Assembly: GCF_023195835.1 (NCBI RefSeq)
Contig: NZ_CP096199.1
Span: 1,550,001 to 1,614,000 of the forward strand
Direction of reading: 5' to 3'
DNA length: 64,000 bases
DNA from: Vibrio sinaloensis
GTDB lineage: Bacteria; Pseudomonadota; Gammaproteobacteria; Enterobacterales; Vibrionaceae
Position 1 is the first letter of the stretch; each line of letters opens with the position of its first letter. Below, in pieces: positions 9,279-17,894 of this stretch. The notes beneath the pieces are model-generated. The model was not told where the DNA came from. It saw nothing but the letters and a program-made list of their open reading frames with translations, and did not search any database. The translations under genes were made by a program, and so were the position numbers.

Positions 9279-10703
9279 GTGCACCAAAATGTTTATCTCC
9301 CCCCGGCCTTTTTAGAGCAAATCGAGCAGATTCTGCCAGACCACCTCAATATGGGGGATTTTGTTGCAGCCTGCCAACGCCCATTGCGCAAGAGTATTCG
9401 CGTCAATACGTTAAAGATTTCAGTGTCGGAGTTCATGCAACGAGCGGCGGTCAAAGGCTGGGTTCTTGAACCTGTGCCTTGGTGTGACGAAGGCTTTTGG
9501 ATAGAAGCCGATGAATCTCTCGTTCCTCTCGGTAATACCGCAGAACACATGTCGGGGCTGTTTTATATTCAAGAAGCCAGTTCAATGATGCCAGTGTCTG
9601 CGCTATTTCAAGCGCAAGACCACGAAGCGACGTCGGTTTTAGATATGGCCGCAGCGCCAGGTTCAAAATCTACTCAAATTGCCGCAAAGATGGGTAACCA
9701 TGGCATTTTGGTTGCTAATGAGTTTGCTGCGAGTCGAGTCAAAGTACTGCATGCCAATATCGAGCGTTGTGGTGTACGGAACACGGCACTGAGTAACTTC
9801 GATGGCCGAGTCTTTGGCGGATGGCTTCCAGAGCAGTTTGATGCCGTGTTGATTGACGCTCCTTGCTCAGGAGAAGGGACCGTTCGAAAAGACGCAGATG
9901 CGATGAAAAACTGGAGTAAAGAGTCCGTCATTGAGATCGCAAATACACAAAAAGACCTGATTGAAAGTGCGTTCCACGCGCTAAAGCCAGGTGGCGTGAT
10001 GGTTTACTCCACATGTACATTGAGTGTTGAGGAGAACCAGCAGGTGTGCCACCACCTAAAAGAGACTTTTTCTGATTGCGTTGAGTTTGAAAGTTTACAC
10101 GACCTTTTCCCCAACGCTAAGGACGCGCTGACAGAAGAAGGTTTTTTACATATTTTCCCGCAAGTCTATGACTGTGAGGGCTTTTTTGTTGCACGAATTC
10201 GCAAAACTGCGTCAGCACCTGCCCCTAAAGTTAAAAAGCGCCTAGGTAAGTTTCCATTTGAAAAAGCAAGTGCAAAGCTCGCTCAAGACGTGACAGAGCA
10301 ACTGAAAAAGACGCTCGATATTGAACTTCCCGAGAATTCATCACTTTGGATAAGAGACAAAGATGTATGGTTGTTTCCAAACGCGTTGGAGCCAATGCTC
10401 GGCGAACTAAGGTTCTCTCGTATGGGGATAAAAATCGCTGAAACCCATAAGAAAGGGTATCGCTGGCAACATCAAGTCGCCACGGCACTAGCCAACGGTA
10501 GTGAGCAAAACACGGTAGCACTTTGTGTTGACGACGCACGCGAGTGGTTTATGGGAAGAGACGTCAGACCAGATGGCCTTAGCGGCAGTGGAGAGGTGAT
10601 AGTGACCTTTGATAACGATGTGATTGGATTAGGAAAGTGGGTCGGAAACCGAGTGAAAAATGGTCTGCCTAGAGAGCTGGTTAGAGACAAAAACTTGTTT
10701 TGA
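9279..10703 (+). CDS. rsmF: 16S rRNA (cytosine-1407-C5) methyltransferase RsmF
   Basis: A 474-residue member of the NOL1/NOP2/Sun RNA m5C methyltransferase family, close to E. coli RsmF (YebU) in its start ([16 protein letters not shown]). The SAM-binding motif is [12 protein letters not shown]. The two conserved cysteines lie in DAPCSGEG (about C197) and STCTLS (about C247), matching helper and catalytic Cys of the E. coli enzyme. A C-terminal PUA-like region follows. The start is a GTG with no strong Shine-Dalgarno; it was chosen because it yields the family N-terminus. letB-rsmF order matches E. coli yebT-yebU. Confidence 0.95.
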   Translation: MHQNVYLPPAFLEQIEQILPDHLNMGDFVAACQRPLRKSIRVNTLKISVSEFMQRAAVKGWVLEPVPWCDEGFWIEADESLVPLGNTAEHMSGLFYIQEASSMMPVSALFQAQDHEATSVLDMAAAPGSKSTQIAAKMGNHGILVANEFAASRVKVLHANIERCGVRNTALSNFDGRVFGGWLPEQFDAVLIDAPCSGEGTVRKDADAMKNWSKESVIEIANTQKDLIESAFHALKPGGVMVYSTCTLSVEENQQVCHHLKETFSDCVEFESLHDLFPNAKDALTEEGFLHIFPQVYDCEGFFVARIRKTASAPAPKVKKRLGKFPFEKASAKLAQDVTEQLKKTLDIELPENSSLWIRDKDVWLFPNALEPMLGELRFSRMGIKIAETHKKGYRWQHQVATALANGSEQNTVALCVDDAREWFMGRDVRPDGLSGSGEVIVTFDNDVIGLGKWVGNRVKNGLPRELVRDKNLF

Positions 10704-10759
10704 ATCGTCAATCATTGGTATGAAATTCTAGCGAAGCCGCGCAATAACTGGCAAATGCA

Positions 10760-10766
10760 CTACAAT
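10760..10766 (+). promoter_or_regulatory. Putative -10 element of the SdsR-like RNA, sigma-S-like
   Basis: CTACAAT lies about seven bases before the expected RNA 5' end. The leading C of an extended C-T-A-C element fits sigma-S promoters, and E. coli sdsR is strictly sigma-S dependent. No good -35 TTGACA is present, which also fits. The assignment is inferred. Confidence 0.4.
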
Positions 10767-10772
10767 GTAATA

Positions 10773-10868
10773 GTAGACAGGCATTGAATATCAAGTAATT
10801 AGCGCAGGCTCTATGAGAGCCCTTCCCCTAGGCCCAAAGCAGGATCAGCATTGGGCCTTTTTTTTTGG
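10773..10868 (+). ncRNA. sdsR: SdsR (RyeB)-like small regulatory RNA
   Basis: This intergenic stretch of about 96 nt matches the remembered E. coli SdsR in its 3' two thirds: the box TTAGCGCA, then a short hairpin GGCTCT-ATG-AGAGCC (10807-10821), then a single-stranded TTCCCCT, then a terminator hairpin AGGCCCAA / TTGGGCCT ending in nine T (10830-10868). E. coli SdsR has the same TTAGCGCA, GGCTCT...AGAGCC, TTTCCCTGG order and is 104 nt long. Location also fits: in E. coli sdsR lies shortly downstream of yebU (rsmF). SdsR is an Hfq-binding stationary-phase RNA that represses porins and mismatch-repair mRNA in enterobacteria. The exact 5' end is an estimate; targets here are unknown. Confidence 0.75.
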
Positions 10869-10935
10869 ATTTTATACCTGTTGCTTTAATAGCCCACTGG
10901 ATAAGTACGGCCTCAAATCATAGGTATTATGGGTA

Positions 10936-11769
10936 CTAACTTAGGCGGATACCTTCCCCATCAATCACGATCTTACCTTGTTTGTACAAACCACCAATCG
11001 TCTTCTTAAAGGTACCTTTGCTGGTTCTAAATGCAGCGAAGATGGCTTCTGGACTCGATTTATCATTCAGAGGCAGAAAGCCCCCTTTCTTTTCCAGCAA
11101 ATCCATGACTTTTTGACTTAAATCGTCCATCTTACCGACACCGATTTTTTGCAATGAAAGATCTATCTTGCCGTCATCACGAATGTTTTTAATGTAGCCT
11201 TTCAGTCGCTTGCCGACAAACAGCTTACCAAACACGTCGGACTTAAAGATCATGCCCCAGTGCTCACCTTCAACAATGGCCTTGTAGCCTAGCTCGCTTC
11301 GCTCAGCAATAATCAGGTCAACTTGTTGATTTTTAGTGTAGTTCGCCGGAGTCTTGTCCAGTAGCTTGTTGAACTTCGTCGTACCGACAATGCGCCCAGA
11401 GGCTTTGTCGATATACACATAGACGAGAACCGATTGCCCTTCAGAGAAGCGGCTGCGCTGTTCACTAAACGGGATAAGTAGGTCTTTCTCTTTGATACCC
11501 CAGTCGGCGAAGGCGCCTGTTGAGTTGATACCCTGAATTTTCATCAGGCCCCATTCGCCTACTTGCGCGATCGGGGTTTCAGTTGTGGCGACGAGCTGAC
11601 TGTCAGAGTCGAAGTATAAAAATGCATCTAGGTGAGCACCAACATCGGTTCCTTCCGGAACATAACGATTGGGTAATAGGGCTGTGCCATAGTCACCTGC
11701 ATCAAGAAATACGCCGAAACCGGCCTTTTTCACAACTTCTAAGTGGTTTATCTGACCAACTTTAATCAT
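10936..11769 (-). CDS. CvfB-like S1-domain RNA-binding protein
   Basis: A 277-residue protein of the CvfB/YitL family: N-terminal S1-like OB folds (residues about 1-60 and 65-130), a canonical S1 domain (GYIKNIRDDGKIDLSLQ, about 140-215) and a C-terminal winged-helix (FRTSKGTFKKTIGGLYKQGKI, with the turn at about 245-270). The family member in Staphylococcus affects RNA stability and virulence gene expression; the Vibrio protein has no defined role known to me. It is transcribed towards the SdsR-like RNA and divergent from the next gene with 48 bp between starts. Confidence 0.88.
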   Translation of the reverse strand: MIKVGQINHLEVVKKAGFGVFLDAGDYGTALLPNRYVPEGTDVGAHLDAFLYFDSDSQLVATTETPIAQVGEWGLMKIQGINSTGAFADWGIKEKDLLIPFSEQRSRFSEGQSVLVYVYIDKASGRIVGTTKFNKLLDKTPANYTKNQQVDLIIAERSELGYKAIVEGEHWGMIFKSDVFGKLFVGKRLKGYIKNIRDDGKIDLSLQKIGVGKMDDLSQKVMDLLEKKGGFLPLNDKSSPEAIFAAFRTSKGTFKKTIGGLYKQGKIVIDGEGIRLS

Positions 11770-11817
11770 TTCAACTGTCTCTTGCTAAATTTGCGGTGAT
11801 TATAGCGAATCTCTGAT

Positions 11818-13296
11818 ATGCTTGCGCAAGATATTTCGCACTATCAGGAGCTTTTTTTGTTAACCGTTGATAAGCAAGACGGCATCACTCTAAAGATTTC
11901 GCATGCGATGGAGTCGACCAAGAAGTCGGACCTTGATCTCTACTTCTTCATCCCTGGCGAACTGGGCTTAAGCTCTGATGTTGTCAAAGAGAGTGAGTTC
12001 TACTACGAGTCCATTGTTCAAAAACGCGCTTATTACAGTGACAAAATCCTACTCCCTTTGGTACACAGTCGACTCGCGAAACGAGGGCGCTTGTCCTCTA
12101 CCCAATACCGGGTCAGTCTAAGTCTATTCGCTTACCAATACGTTATCGCGCTCGATAAAGCCGTCAACGAACTTAACAAGCACAACAAAGAGTCGGTCAC
12201 CATTGATGAAGTCGATGAAGTGATTGAACTGTCTCTAGATATCCTTAAGAAGCTGCGCCGAAGTATCCCGTTCGAAGAGAGCTTAAAACGTTACTACGCC
12301 AACATCGACAACTACCTATCTTGGTATACGGGTCAACGTCTGATGTCGCTGGTGGCGCATATGCCCCGCGACAGTGAATATAAAAGCTTGAAAGAGAGCT
12401 TGCTTGCCATTGTTGAAAAAGAAGCGGCCCACCGAAAACTCAACAACTACAACTCAAAACGAGTTCGTGACGACGTAACGCGATTGAGCAATAAAATGCG
12501 TCTGTTGCGTCGCTTGATTGAACACCCTGTGGTGCTACAAGAGAAAACTCAATCTCTGGGCAACAACATGAAACGGGTCGTCAAAGGTGGCGCGACTGGA
12601 TTTGTGATGGTGTTTGTCACGATTACCGCGATACTAGCGCGTGACTACTGGGGCGAAATCACCGTTTCTTTCATCATTTTGATGTCGTTTGTCTATGCGT
12701 TACGCGAAATTTTTAAAGACGACCTTCGTGATGTTATGTGGCGCTGGATTCGTAAAGGGCGGCCTAAGTGGCGCAAGATGTATCTCGACCCAACCACTAA
12801 GAAAGCCGTTGGTCAAAAGCTGGAATGGCTAGATTACAAAGTGCTGGATAAACTGCCCGATCGGATTAAGCAGATTCGCAAAAAACGGGTCGTTCAACGC
12901 GAAGAACAAGTGTTGCATTACAGCGCAAAAACAGAGATGTCGACCTCCAAATTTATGAGTGGTTACGAAGAGACTCGAGAATCGATGCTGATCAGTATGC
13001 GCGCTATCACCCGCCTAATGGACAAGGGCTCAAACAAGATCTACATCAATAACAACGGGCAAGTTAGCCGTGAGTCCGTTGAAAAGCGCCACTTGGTGAA
13101 CTTGATCGCTCGGGAAGACAATCATGATGGACAACCTAAGTATTACCGCTGGAAGATCGTGCTCAACCGCAGCAAGATTGTCGCCGTTGAGCAAATCGAC
13201 GTTGAAGAGGTCAAGCATCCGTTTTCTTTAGTGACAGAGTCAGAAGAAACTCAGCCATCGGCTCATCGCCATGAAGCGACGGACAAATCGCCGTGA
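11818..13296 (+). CDS. Uncharacterised two-helix membrane protein
   Basis: A 492-residue protein that I do not recognise as a named family. Residues 1-250 look soluble, largely helical and rich in charged residues. Two membrane helices follow (about 259-275 and 281-300) with a short acidic/basic loop, then a basic cytoplasmic segment (RKGRPKWRKMY, IRKKRVVQREEQV) and a mixed C-terminal domain. There is no signal peptide, so both large domains should face the cytoplasm. No clear Shine-Dalgarno precedes the ATG. The 3' end overlaps the convergent DUF4442 gene by 86 bp. Codon use resembles neighbouring core genes, so it is probably a vertically inherited gene. Confidence 0.8.
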   Translation: MLAQDISHYQELFLLTVDKQDGITLKISHAMESTKKSDLDLYFFIPGELGLSSDVVKESEFYYESIVQKRAYYSDKILLPLVHSRLAKRGRLSSTQYRVSLSLFAYQYVIALDKAVNELNKHNKESVTIDEVDEVIELSLDILKKLRRSIPFEESLKRYYANIDNYLSWYTGQRLMSLVAHMPRDSEYKSLKESLLAIVEKEAAHRKLNNYNSKRVRDDVTRLSNKMRLLRRLIEHPVVLQEKTQSLGNNMKRVVKGGATGFVMVFVTITAILARDYWGEITVSFIILMSFVYALREIFKDDLRDVMWRWIRKGRPKWRKMYLDPTTKKAVGQKLEWLDYKVLDKLPDRIKQIRKKRVVQREEQVLHYSAKTEMSTSKFMSGYEETRESMLISMRAITRLMDKGSNKIYINNNGQVSRESVEKRHLVNLIAREDNHDGQPKYYRWKIVLNRSKIVAVEQIDVEEVKHPFSLVTESEETQPSAHRHEATDKSP

Positions 13297-13690
13297 TTTT
13301 TACCGCTTGATTCACTCGCTCGCCAGTAGCAAATGTTTGTGCCAACATCTCATCGATCAGATGTCCATCTTCACAAATAAAATGCACATCTGCTTCAGGC
13401 CGCTTGAGAAACTGCCCCTCAACGGCCTTAAAAGCTAGCGACACTTTTTCGCCACACTCTTGCGCTTTACTCATCGCCATAAAGCCCCCTGCCACATCGG
13501 CCCCAACAGCCAATACACCAAAATACATACTGTTAAGGTGGTTCTTTGTTCGACGTTTGAGCGGAATTTTTACTTCAACTCGCTGAGCATCTAACTGCAG
13601 CAGTTTTGGCCTTGCGAGCCAGATAAATGGGACCTTGAAAAAGCCAAATAGATTAAGGTACAGGTTTGCTTTAGACAGCGCTGATAACAT
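13211..13690 (-). CDS. DUF4442 thioesterase-like (hot-dog fold) protein
   Basis: A 159-residue protein matching the DUF4442 group of the hot-dog superfamily: an N-terminal segment, the pattern RRTKNHLNSMYFGVLAVGADVAGG (helix entry with H-N-S-M-Y-F-G around residues 50-58), and a beta-sheet region ending in A-x-F-L-L-T-L-S. Related proteins are predicted acyl-CoA or lipid-linked thioesterases; no substrate can be assigned. The last 86 bp overlap the 3' end of the preceding gene on the other strand, so transcripts of the two genes would be complementary at their ends. Confidence 0.8.
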   Translation of the reverse strand: MLSALSKANLYLNLFGFFKVPFIWLARPKLLQLDAQRVEVKIPLKRRTKNHLNSMYFGVLAVGADVAGGFMAMSKAQECGEKVSLAFKAVEGQFLKRPEADVHFICEDGHLIDEMLAQTFATGERVNQAVKITAICPSLHGDEPMAEFLLTLSLKKTDA

Positions 13691-13734
13691 GATACTCGTC
13701 CGACCAGTAAAATTAAGTCCAGTTCATAACGAAC

Positions 13735-13771
13735 AACGCCCAATGTCAACATTTCATTAACATTGGGCGTT
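13735..13771 (-). terminator. Hairpin after the PEP-synthase-like gene
   Basis: A 12-bp perfect inverted repeat (AACGCCCAATGT / ACATTGGGCGTT) with a 13-base loop lies about 30 bp after the stop of the minus-strand gene. The T-run is poor, so it may be a weak or factor-assisted terminator. Confidence 0.5.
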
Positions 13772-13800
13772 CAAATAGTGATCTAATCAGGCCAGTCAGG

Positions 13801-14688
13801 TTACAGCGTCACAACCAATTCAACGTCAACTTGCTCTGCAAAGTATTCCTGCAAACGAGGGCAATCAATAAGTCCGCTACTGGTCACAAGCACAGGCTTG
13901 TTAGTGGCAGAGGCGGCAGCGACGGTCTGTTCAATCAATTGCAATACCGCTTCGCTTTGAGGATCAAACAAATAGTCAAGCACCTCATTGAATCGATCAA
14001 CCCCCAACGTAAACTGAGTTAAGTTCTCTAAGTTAATCACCGCCCCATCGAAATAGTGCAGCAAGCGTTCTGACAATAATGCACCTGACGGCACATCGAC
14101 TCGATATAGGACTTTTAGCCCATTTAACCCTCTAGGCAAGCCTTGCTCTGCCAGCAAGTCAATGATTTTCGCTGCATCGGATAAGCCTCGTACGAAAGGC
14201 ACAACGACATCGACATTATGACCGCGCTGTTGCAACGCCTTAATCACCTGACACTCTAAGGCAAACTGCGGACCGAACTGTGGCTGGGCATAACGAGAAA
14301 CGCCACGCACTCCCAGCGCAGGGTTGGCCTCCTTTTGTTCGCACTTGCCCCCAAGTAGCGAACGAAAACTATCACTATCGGCACAGCTTAAACTGATACG
14401 AATAGCCTTGTGTTGAGGTAAAATCGCAGCGTCGATATGCTCAGCCAATGTTTGTACGAAATGCGCTTCGATGCTTTGATCGCCGACAATCGCTGCAATG
14501 GCAGACAGCTCGTGCTCTTCGAGCACATTACTCTCTTGTTGATATAAAGGGTGATAGAAAATCTGTTCAAGAATCAACTCAGAAAGAGAAACGTATAGAT
14601 GGTTGTCACCAGATGGGCCATCGAAATATGGCAAGGACTGCCCTAAGTTGAGTGCTGGATGCAAACTGCTCGAACTGTTTAAACTCAT
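13801..14688 (-). CDS. Stand-alone PEP-synthase/PPDK C-terminal barrel, probably catalytically inactive
   Basis: A 295-residue protein built only of the PEP-utilising enzyme C-terminal TIM barrel. Family landmarks are present in order: NPALGVRGVSRY (about 121-132), FALECQVIKAL, VVPFVRGLSDA (about 160), and NLTQFTLGVDR (about 220-230, PpsA has DLTQLTLG-DR). The ATP-grasp and phospho-histidine domains of the roughly 790-residue PpsA are absent. In the last motif PpsA has an active-site Cys (ICGQ-PSDHP); here the aligned stretch reads VTSSGLIDCP, with Thr in place of that Cys. It therefore cannot do the full PEP synthase reaction and is unlikely to be active alone. It is divergent from aroH, whose substrate is PEP. 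The ATG at 14688 has GGAG five bases upstream, better than the in-frame ATG at 14703. Confidence 0.82.
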   Translation of the reverse strand: MSLNSSSSLHPALNLGQSLPYFDGPSGDNHLYVSLSELILEQIFYHPLYQQESNVLEEHELSAIAAIVGDQSIEAHFVQTLAEHIDAAILPQHKAIRISLSCADSDSFRSLLGGKCEQKEANPALGVRGVSRYAQPQFGPQFALECQVIKALQQRGHNVDVVVPFVRGLSDAAKIIDLLAEQGLPRGLNGLKVLYRVDVPSGALLSERLLHYFDGAVINLENLTQFTLGVDRFNEVLDYLFDPQSEAVLQLIEQTVAAASATNKPVLVTSSGLIDCPRLQEYFAEQVDVELVVTL

Positions 14689-14901
14689 TACTGCTCCGTG
14701 CATTAGTGCTTATTGATCTTATGTGTTCAACATAACGCTCACTTATAGCGAAAACAAGCCTAAACAACATTATTAACCTACTAAAATGCATAAATTTTCA
14801 CTTTTACACCTAAGTAGCGATAAGAATCTTGATAAGTGGTTTATTCCTCACCAGGTTTCCGCTATCTTTACCGCTTCGCAATAAAAAGAACAGGCTGTGG
14901 T

Positions 14902-15954
14902 ATGCCACTGAAAACCGATGAATTAAGAACCCAACCTTTGGGGCCCATGCCAACTCCGGCAGAACTAGGTCAAGCGCACCCTATTACCGATGAAGTCGCT
15001 GAGCGTATCGCACAATCTCGTCGTCAAATTGAACGCATTCTAACTGGCGAAGACCAACGCCTTCTCGTTATTGTTGGTCCTTGCTCAGTTCACGACACAG
15101 ACGCAGCTATCGACTACGCAACACGTCTCGCTTCCATTCAAGAGCAATATAAAGATCAATTGTTCATTGTTATGCGCACTTACTTTGAAAAGCCGCGCAC
15201 CGTGGTTGGCTGGAAAGGGCTTATCACCGACCCGAACCTCGATGGTTCATATGCACTTGAGGCGGGATTAAACAAAGCCCGTAAACTGTTGCTTGATATT
15301 AACAAGCTCGGCTTGGCGACGGCGACTGAGTTCCTCGATATGATTACCGGTCAATACATCGCGGATTTGATCACTTGGGGTGCCATCGGCGCACGCACCA
15401 CTGAGTCACAAATACATCGCGAAATGGCTTCTGCCCTCTCGTGCCCAGTTGGTTTTAAGAACGGCACCAATGGCAATATCAAAATCGCCATCGATGCGAT
15501 TCGAGCTTCTCATGCTTCTCACTATTTCTACTCGCCAGATAAGCACGGCCGAATGACCGTCTACCGTACTAGTGGTAACCCTTATGGTCATGTCATCTTG
15601 CGTGGCGGTGACAAAGGGCCAAACTTCGATGCTCAGTCAGTCGACGCAGCATGCAAGCAGTTAGCAGAGTTTGGTTTGCCTGAACGACTAGTGGTCGATT
15701 TCAGTCACGCCAACTGCCAAAAACAACACCGCAAGCAACTTGATGTCGCAAAAGATATTTGTGAGCAAATTAAATCGGGTAAAAACCAAGTCGCAGGCAT
15801 CATGGCAGAAAGCTTTATCCTTGAAGGCAATCAACCGATGGATGACCTCAACAATCTCACTTATGGCCAGTCGATCACAGACCCTTGTTTAGGTTGGGAT
15901 GATACCGCTGCCATGCTTGAAATGTTAGCGAACGCCGTTAAGTCACGCAGTTAA
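14902..15954 (+). CDS. aroH: DAHP synthase, AroH (Trp-sensitive) type
   Basis: A 350-residue class I 3-deoxy-D-arabino-heptulosonate 7-phosphate synthase, condensing PEP and erythrose 4-phosphate at the start of the aromatic pathway. [36 protein letters not shown] and [14 protein letters not shown] are all present. The start TDELRT, the phrase [17 protein letters not shown] and the CQKQH-RQL segment are closer to E. coli AroH than to AroG/AroF, so the Trp-regulated form is preferred; feedback type is inferred. The frame is open from 14836, but the ATG at 14902 fits the family length of 348-350. In E. coli aroH is also next to ppsA/ppsR, which makes the neighbouring PpsA-like remnant notable. 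Confidence 0.9.
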   Translation: MPLKTDELRTQPLGPMPTPAELGQAHPITDEVAERIAQSRRQIERILTGEDQRLLVIVGPCSVHDTDAAIDYATRLASIQEQYKDQLFIVMRTYFEKPRTVVGWKGLITDPNLDGSYALEAGLNKARKLLLDINKLGLATATEFLDMITGQYIADLITWGAIGARTTESQIHREMASALSCPVGFKNGTNGNIKIAIDAIRASHASHYFYSPDKHGRMTVYRTSGNPYGHVILRGGDKGPNFDAQSVDAACKQLAEFGLPERLVVDFSHANCQKQHRKQLDVAKDICEQIKSGKNQVAGIMAESFILEGNQPMDDLNNLTYGQSITDPCLGWDDTAAMLEMLANAVKSRS

Positions 15955-15970
15955 TATTAAGGACACTAAA

Positions 15971-16456
15971 ATGCCATCATTCGATATTGTTTCAGAAATT
16001 GACACCGTTGAACTGCGCAATGCCGTGGATAACGCCACGCGCGAGCTGTCTACGCGTTTTGACTTTAGAGGTGTTGCCGCCTCTTTTGAAATGCAGAAAG
16101 ATGAGTCTGTAAGAATGAACGCTGAGGGCGATTTCCAGCTCAAACAGATGCGTGATATCTTACGCGGCCACTTAGCGAAGCGCGGTGTTGACGCCAACGC
16201 AATGGAGGCCAAACCTGAAGAAGCAACGGGCAAAAACTGGCACCAAATCGTTGTATTTAAGCAAGGTATCGAAACACCTATGGCGAAGAAAATCGTCAAG
16301 CTTATCAAAGATAAGAAGATGAAAGTTCAAGCTTCAATCCAAGGTGAGAAGGTACGCGTAACAGGCAAAAAGCGTGATGATTTACAGGCTGTGATCGCCG
16401 TTATTCGCGAAGCGGAGTTAGGGCAACCTTTCCAGTTCGAAAACTTCCGCGACTAG
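15971..16456 (+). CDS. yajQ: YajQ family nucleotide-binding protein
   Basis: A 161-residue protein of the usual YajQ length, made of two ferredoxin-like halves. Recognisable segments are [11 protein letters not shown] at the start, STRFDFRG (about 29-36), [24 protein letters not shown] (about 97-120) and the ending [12 protein letters not shown]. Homologues bind nucleotides or c-di-GMP and act as regulators in Xanthomonas; the E. coli role is unclear. It follows aroH by 16 bp on the same strand with AAGGACAC as a ribosome-binding site and is followed by a terminator, so aroH-yajQ may be one transcript. Confidence 0.95.
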   Translation: MPSFDIVSEIDTVELRNAVDNATRELSTRFDFRGVAASFEMQKDESVRMNAEGDFQLKQMRDILRGHLAKRGVDANAMEAKPEEATGKNWHQIVVFKQGIETPMAKKIVKLIKDKKMKVQASIQGEKVRVTGKKRDDLQAVIAVIREAELGQPFQFENFRD

Positions 16457-16471
16457 ACTAAATAACGCAAT

Positions 16472-16497
16472 AAAAAGGCTGAGAGTTCAGCCTTTTT
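16472..16497. terminator. Bidirectional terminator between yajQ and the cysG-like gene
   Basis: AAAAAGGCTGA / TCAGCCTTTTT with a 4-base loop between two convergent genes. It has T-runs on both strands, and its right edge touches the end of the minus-strand gene. Confidence 0.88.
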
Positions 16498-16498
16498 G

Positions 16499-17434
16499 TC
16501 ATTCTGTGCCAAGACGCAACACTGTGTCATTGGTTTGCATAAAACTGACAACATTGGCTTCTGGAGCCACAAAGACCACGACTCGCAGCTGCTGCGACTT
16601 TCCATTCTCTAAATGCGTCGCCAGCTCCGCCTCATTGGCTATTTCAATCCTCTCAGCATCTCGACGCACTAAGTCAATAAAAGCAAATGGGCACTTGTGG
16701 TCAAACAATACCAATTCCGCCTCTTGCATCAAGCGAAGCGCTTTTAGCGTCAGCAGCTCCACATCACTTCCATACTCAACCCAAGTCACGCTTCCTTTGT
16801 CTACGACATCGCTCTCTAGTGTTTGTTGATACGCACGTTCCAGTTCGCTGTGGCTCAGCGCACTTGCTACATCCGTTCTAGCAAAAAAGCGCTCCCAGAA
16901 CTTGCGTCGAGTGTCGACGGAAGGAAGCTTCTGCTTAATATCGCTTCGCTTTGATGCTGCAAAGTCCGCTTGAAGAGCAAGGTTCTGTGGCAGCACGCTT
17001 TCCAGTTTTTCCCTGACATTGCGAATCAATACTGGCGCAGCTCCCCCACTTGAGATCGCCAACTGAATACGACCTCTATTGATGATCGAGGGGGTAATAA
17101 AGTCACAGTAAGGCTGATCGTCAACCACGTTAACCAGAATACCTTGACGCTTGGCATCATGGTGAACCTGGTGGTTGAGGCTTGGATTGTCGGTGGTCGC
17201 CCACACTTGGACGTAATCAGGCTTAAGCAACTCTTGCGAGTAAAAGCCTTGAACCCATTGACATAAGTTTTGCTCTATTAAACCTTCAAGATAAGGCTCG
17301 ACCTTAGGCGAAACAATGGTGACAGCAGCCCCTGCTCGAATAAGGCTATCGACTTTGCGACTGGCTACCTCACCGCCCCCGACCACCAACACTGGCTTAC
17401 CTTTTAAATCTAGAAACAGTGGAAAATACTGCAT
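16499..17434 (-). CDS. cysG: Siroheme synthase, CysG-like dehydrogenase/ferrochelatase with truncated methyltransferase domain
   Basis: A 311-residue protein whose first 205 residues match the precorrin-2 dehydrogenase/sirohydrochlorin ferrochelatase module of CysG: the NAD-binding GGGEVASRKVDSL at 19-31, VNVVDDQPYCDFI (D105 aligns with catalytic D104 of E. coli), the ISSGGAAPVL loop and the helical RRKFWERFF region. Residues about 215-310 resemble only the beginning of the SUMT methyltransferase domain (LLTLKALRLMQEAELVLFDH, DLVRRDAERI), with VEYGSDVE where CysG has VGAGPGD. The rest of SUMT is missing and a terminator follows at once. Methylation of uroporphyrinogen III must be done elsewhere. 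Catalytic role of the first module in siroheme (and so sulfite/nitrite reductase cofactor) synthesis is well supported. Confidence 0.88.
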   Translation of the reverse strand: MQYFPLFLDLKGKPVLVVGGGEVASRKVDSLIRAGAAVTIVSPKVEPYLEGLIEQNLCQWVQGFYSQELLKPDYVQVWATTDNPSLNHQVHHDAKRQGILVNVVDDQPYCDFITPSIINRGRIQLAISSGGAAPVLIRNVREKLESVLPQNLALQADFAASKRSDIKQKLPSVDTRRKFWERFFARTDVASALSHSELERAYQQTLESDVVDKGSVTWVEYGSDVELLTLKALRLMQEAELVLFDHKCPFAFIDLVRRDAERIEIANEAELATHLENGKSQQLRVVVFVAPEANVVSFMQTNDTVLRLGTE

Positions 17435-17894
17435 TTCATTCCTTGAATTGTAAAAACGTCTTTGCGCACGATACTAACAAAAATGGGGCATGAGATTCAT
17501 GTGATTTCGATCATAGCCATAATTAATGACCAAATTTCACACAATGTTTGGTGATATCGACCAGTTTGATATATTCATTCAACTCTCTAAATCTAGATGT
17601 ATTGATAAATTTGTTACACCATCCTGTCGCACCAGTTTTGTGAGGTGTTGCACTATTTACATTTAGGCAACATTTAGCCATTCTAATGTCTGTCAGGAAT
17701 TGTGAGTTCTCTCAAAAATCTTTTTAAATTATATATTTGAGAAATTACAAATCCTTTCCTACGCTTATAACTGGTTGATTTAGTTAAGACTCGATAAGAG
17801 CAAAACCAGCCTAATAATTAATGGAAACACAACATTTTCGAACGTTGTATCAGGGCTCCCCTGAACAATCATGGATCATACAGGAAGGATACAA
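17435..17894. other. Long AT-rich intergenic region between the cysG-like gene and aapJ
   Basis: About 460 bp without a coding frame I can support. It must hold the divergent promoters of the cysG-like gene and the aap operon. A CRP-like site is noted separately at 17500-17515. The stretch just before aapJ contains a long untranslated leader with the Shine-Dalgarno AGGAAGGA. No riboswitch fold was recognised. Confidence 0.6.
17500..17515. promoter_or_regulatory. Candidate CRP site
   Basis: TGTGATTTCGATCATA fits TGTGA-N6-TCACA with one half perfect and the other three of five. It lies about 65 bp from the cysG-like start and about 380 bp before aapJ, so it could serve either gene. Sequence match only. 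Confidence 0.4.

Noticed and set aside
16457..16498. Frameshift hiding the rest of SUMT in the cysG-like gene
   Set aside because: Only 42 bp and a terminator separate it from yajQ, so there is no sequence to encode the missing part.
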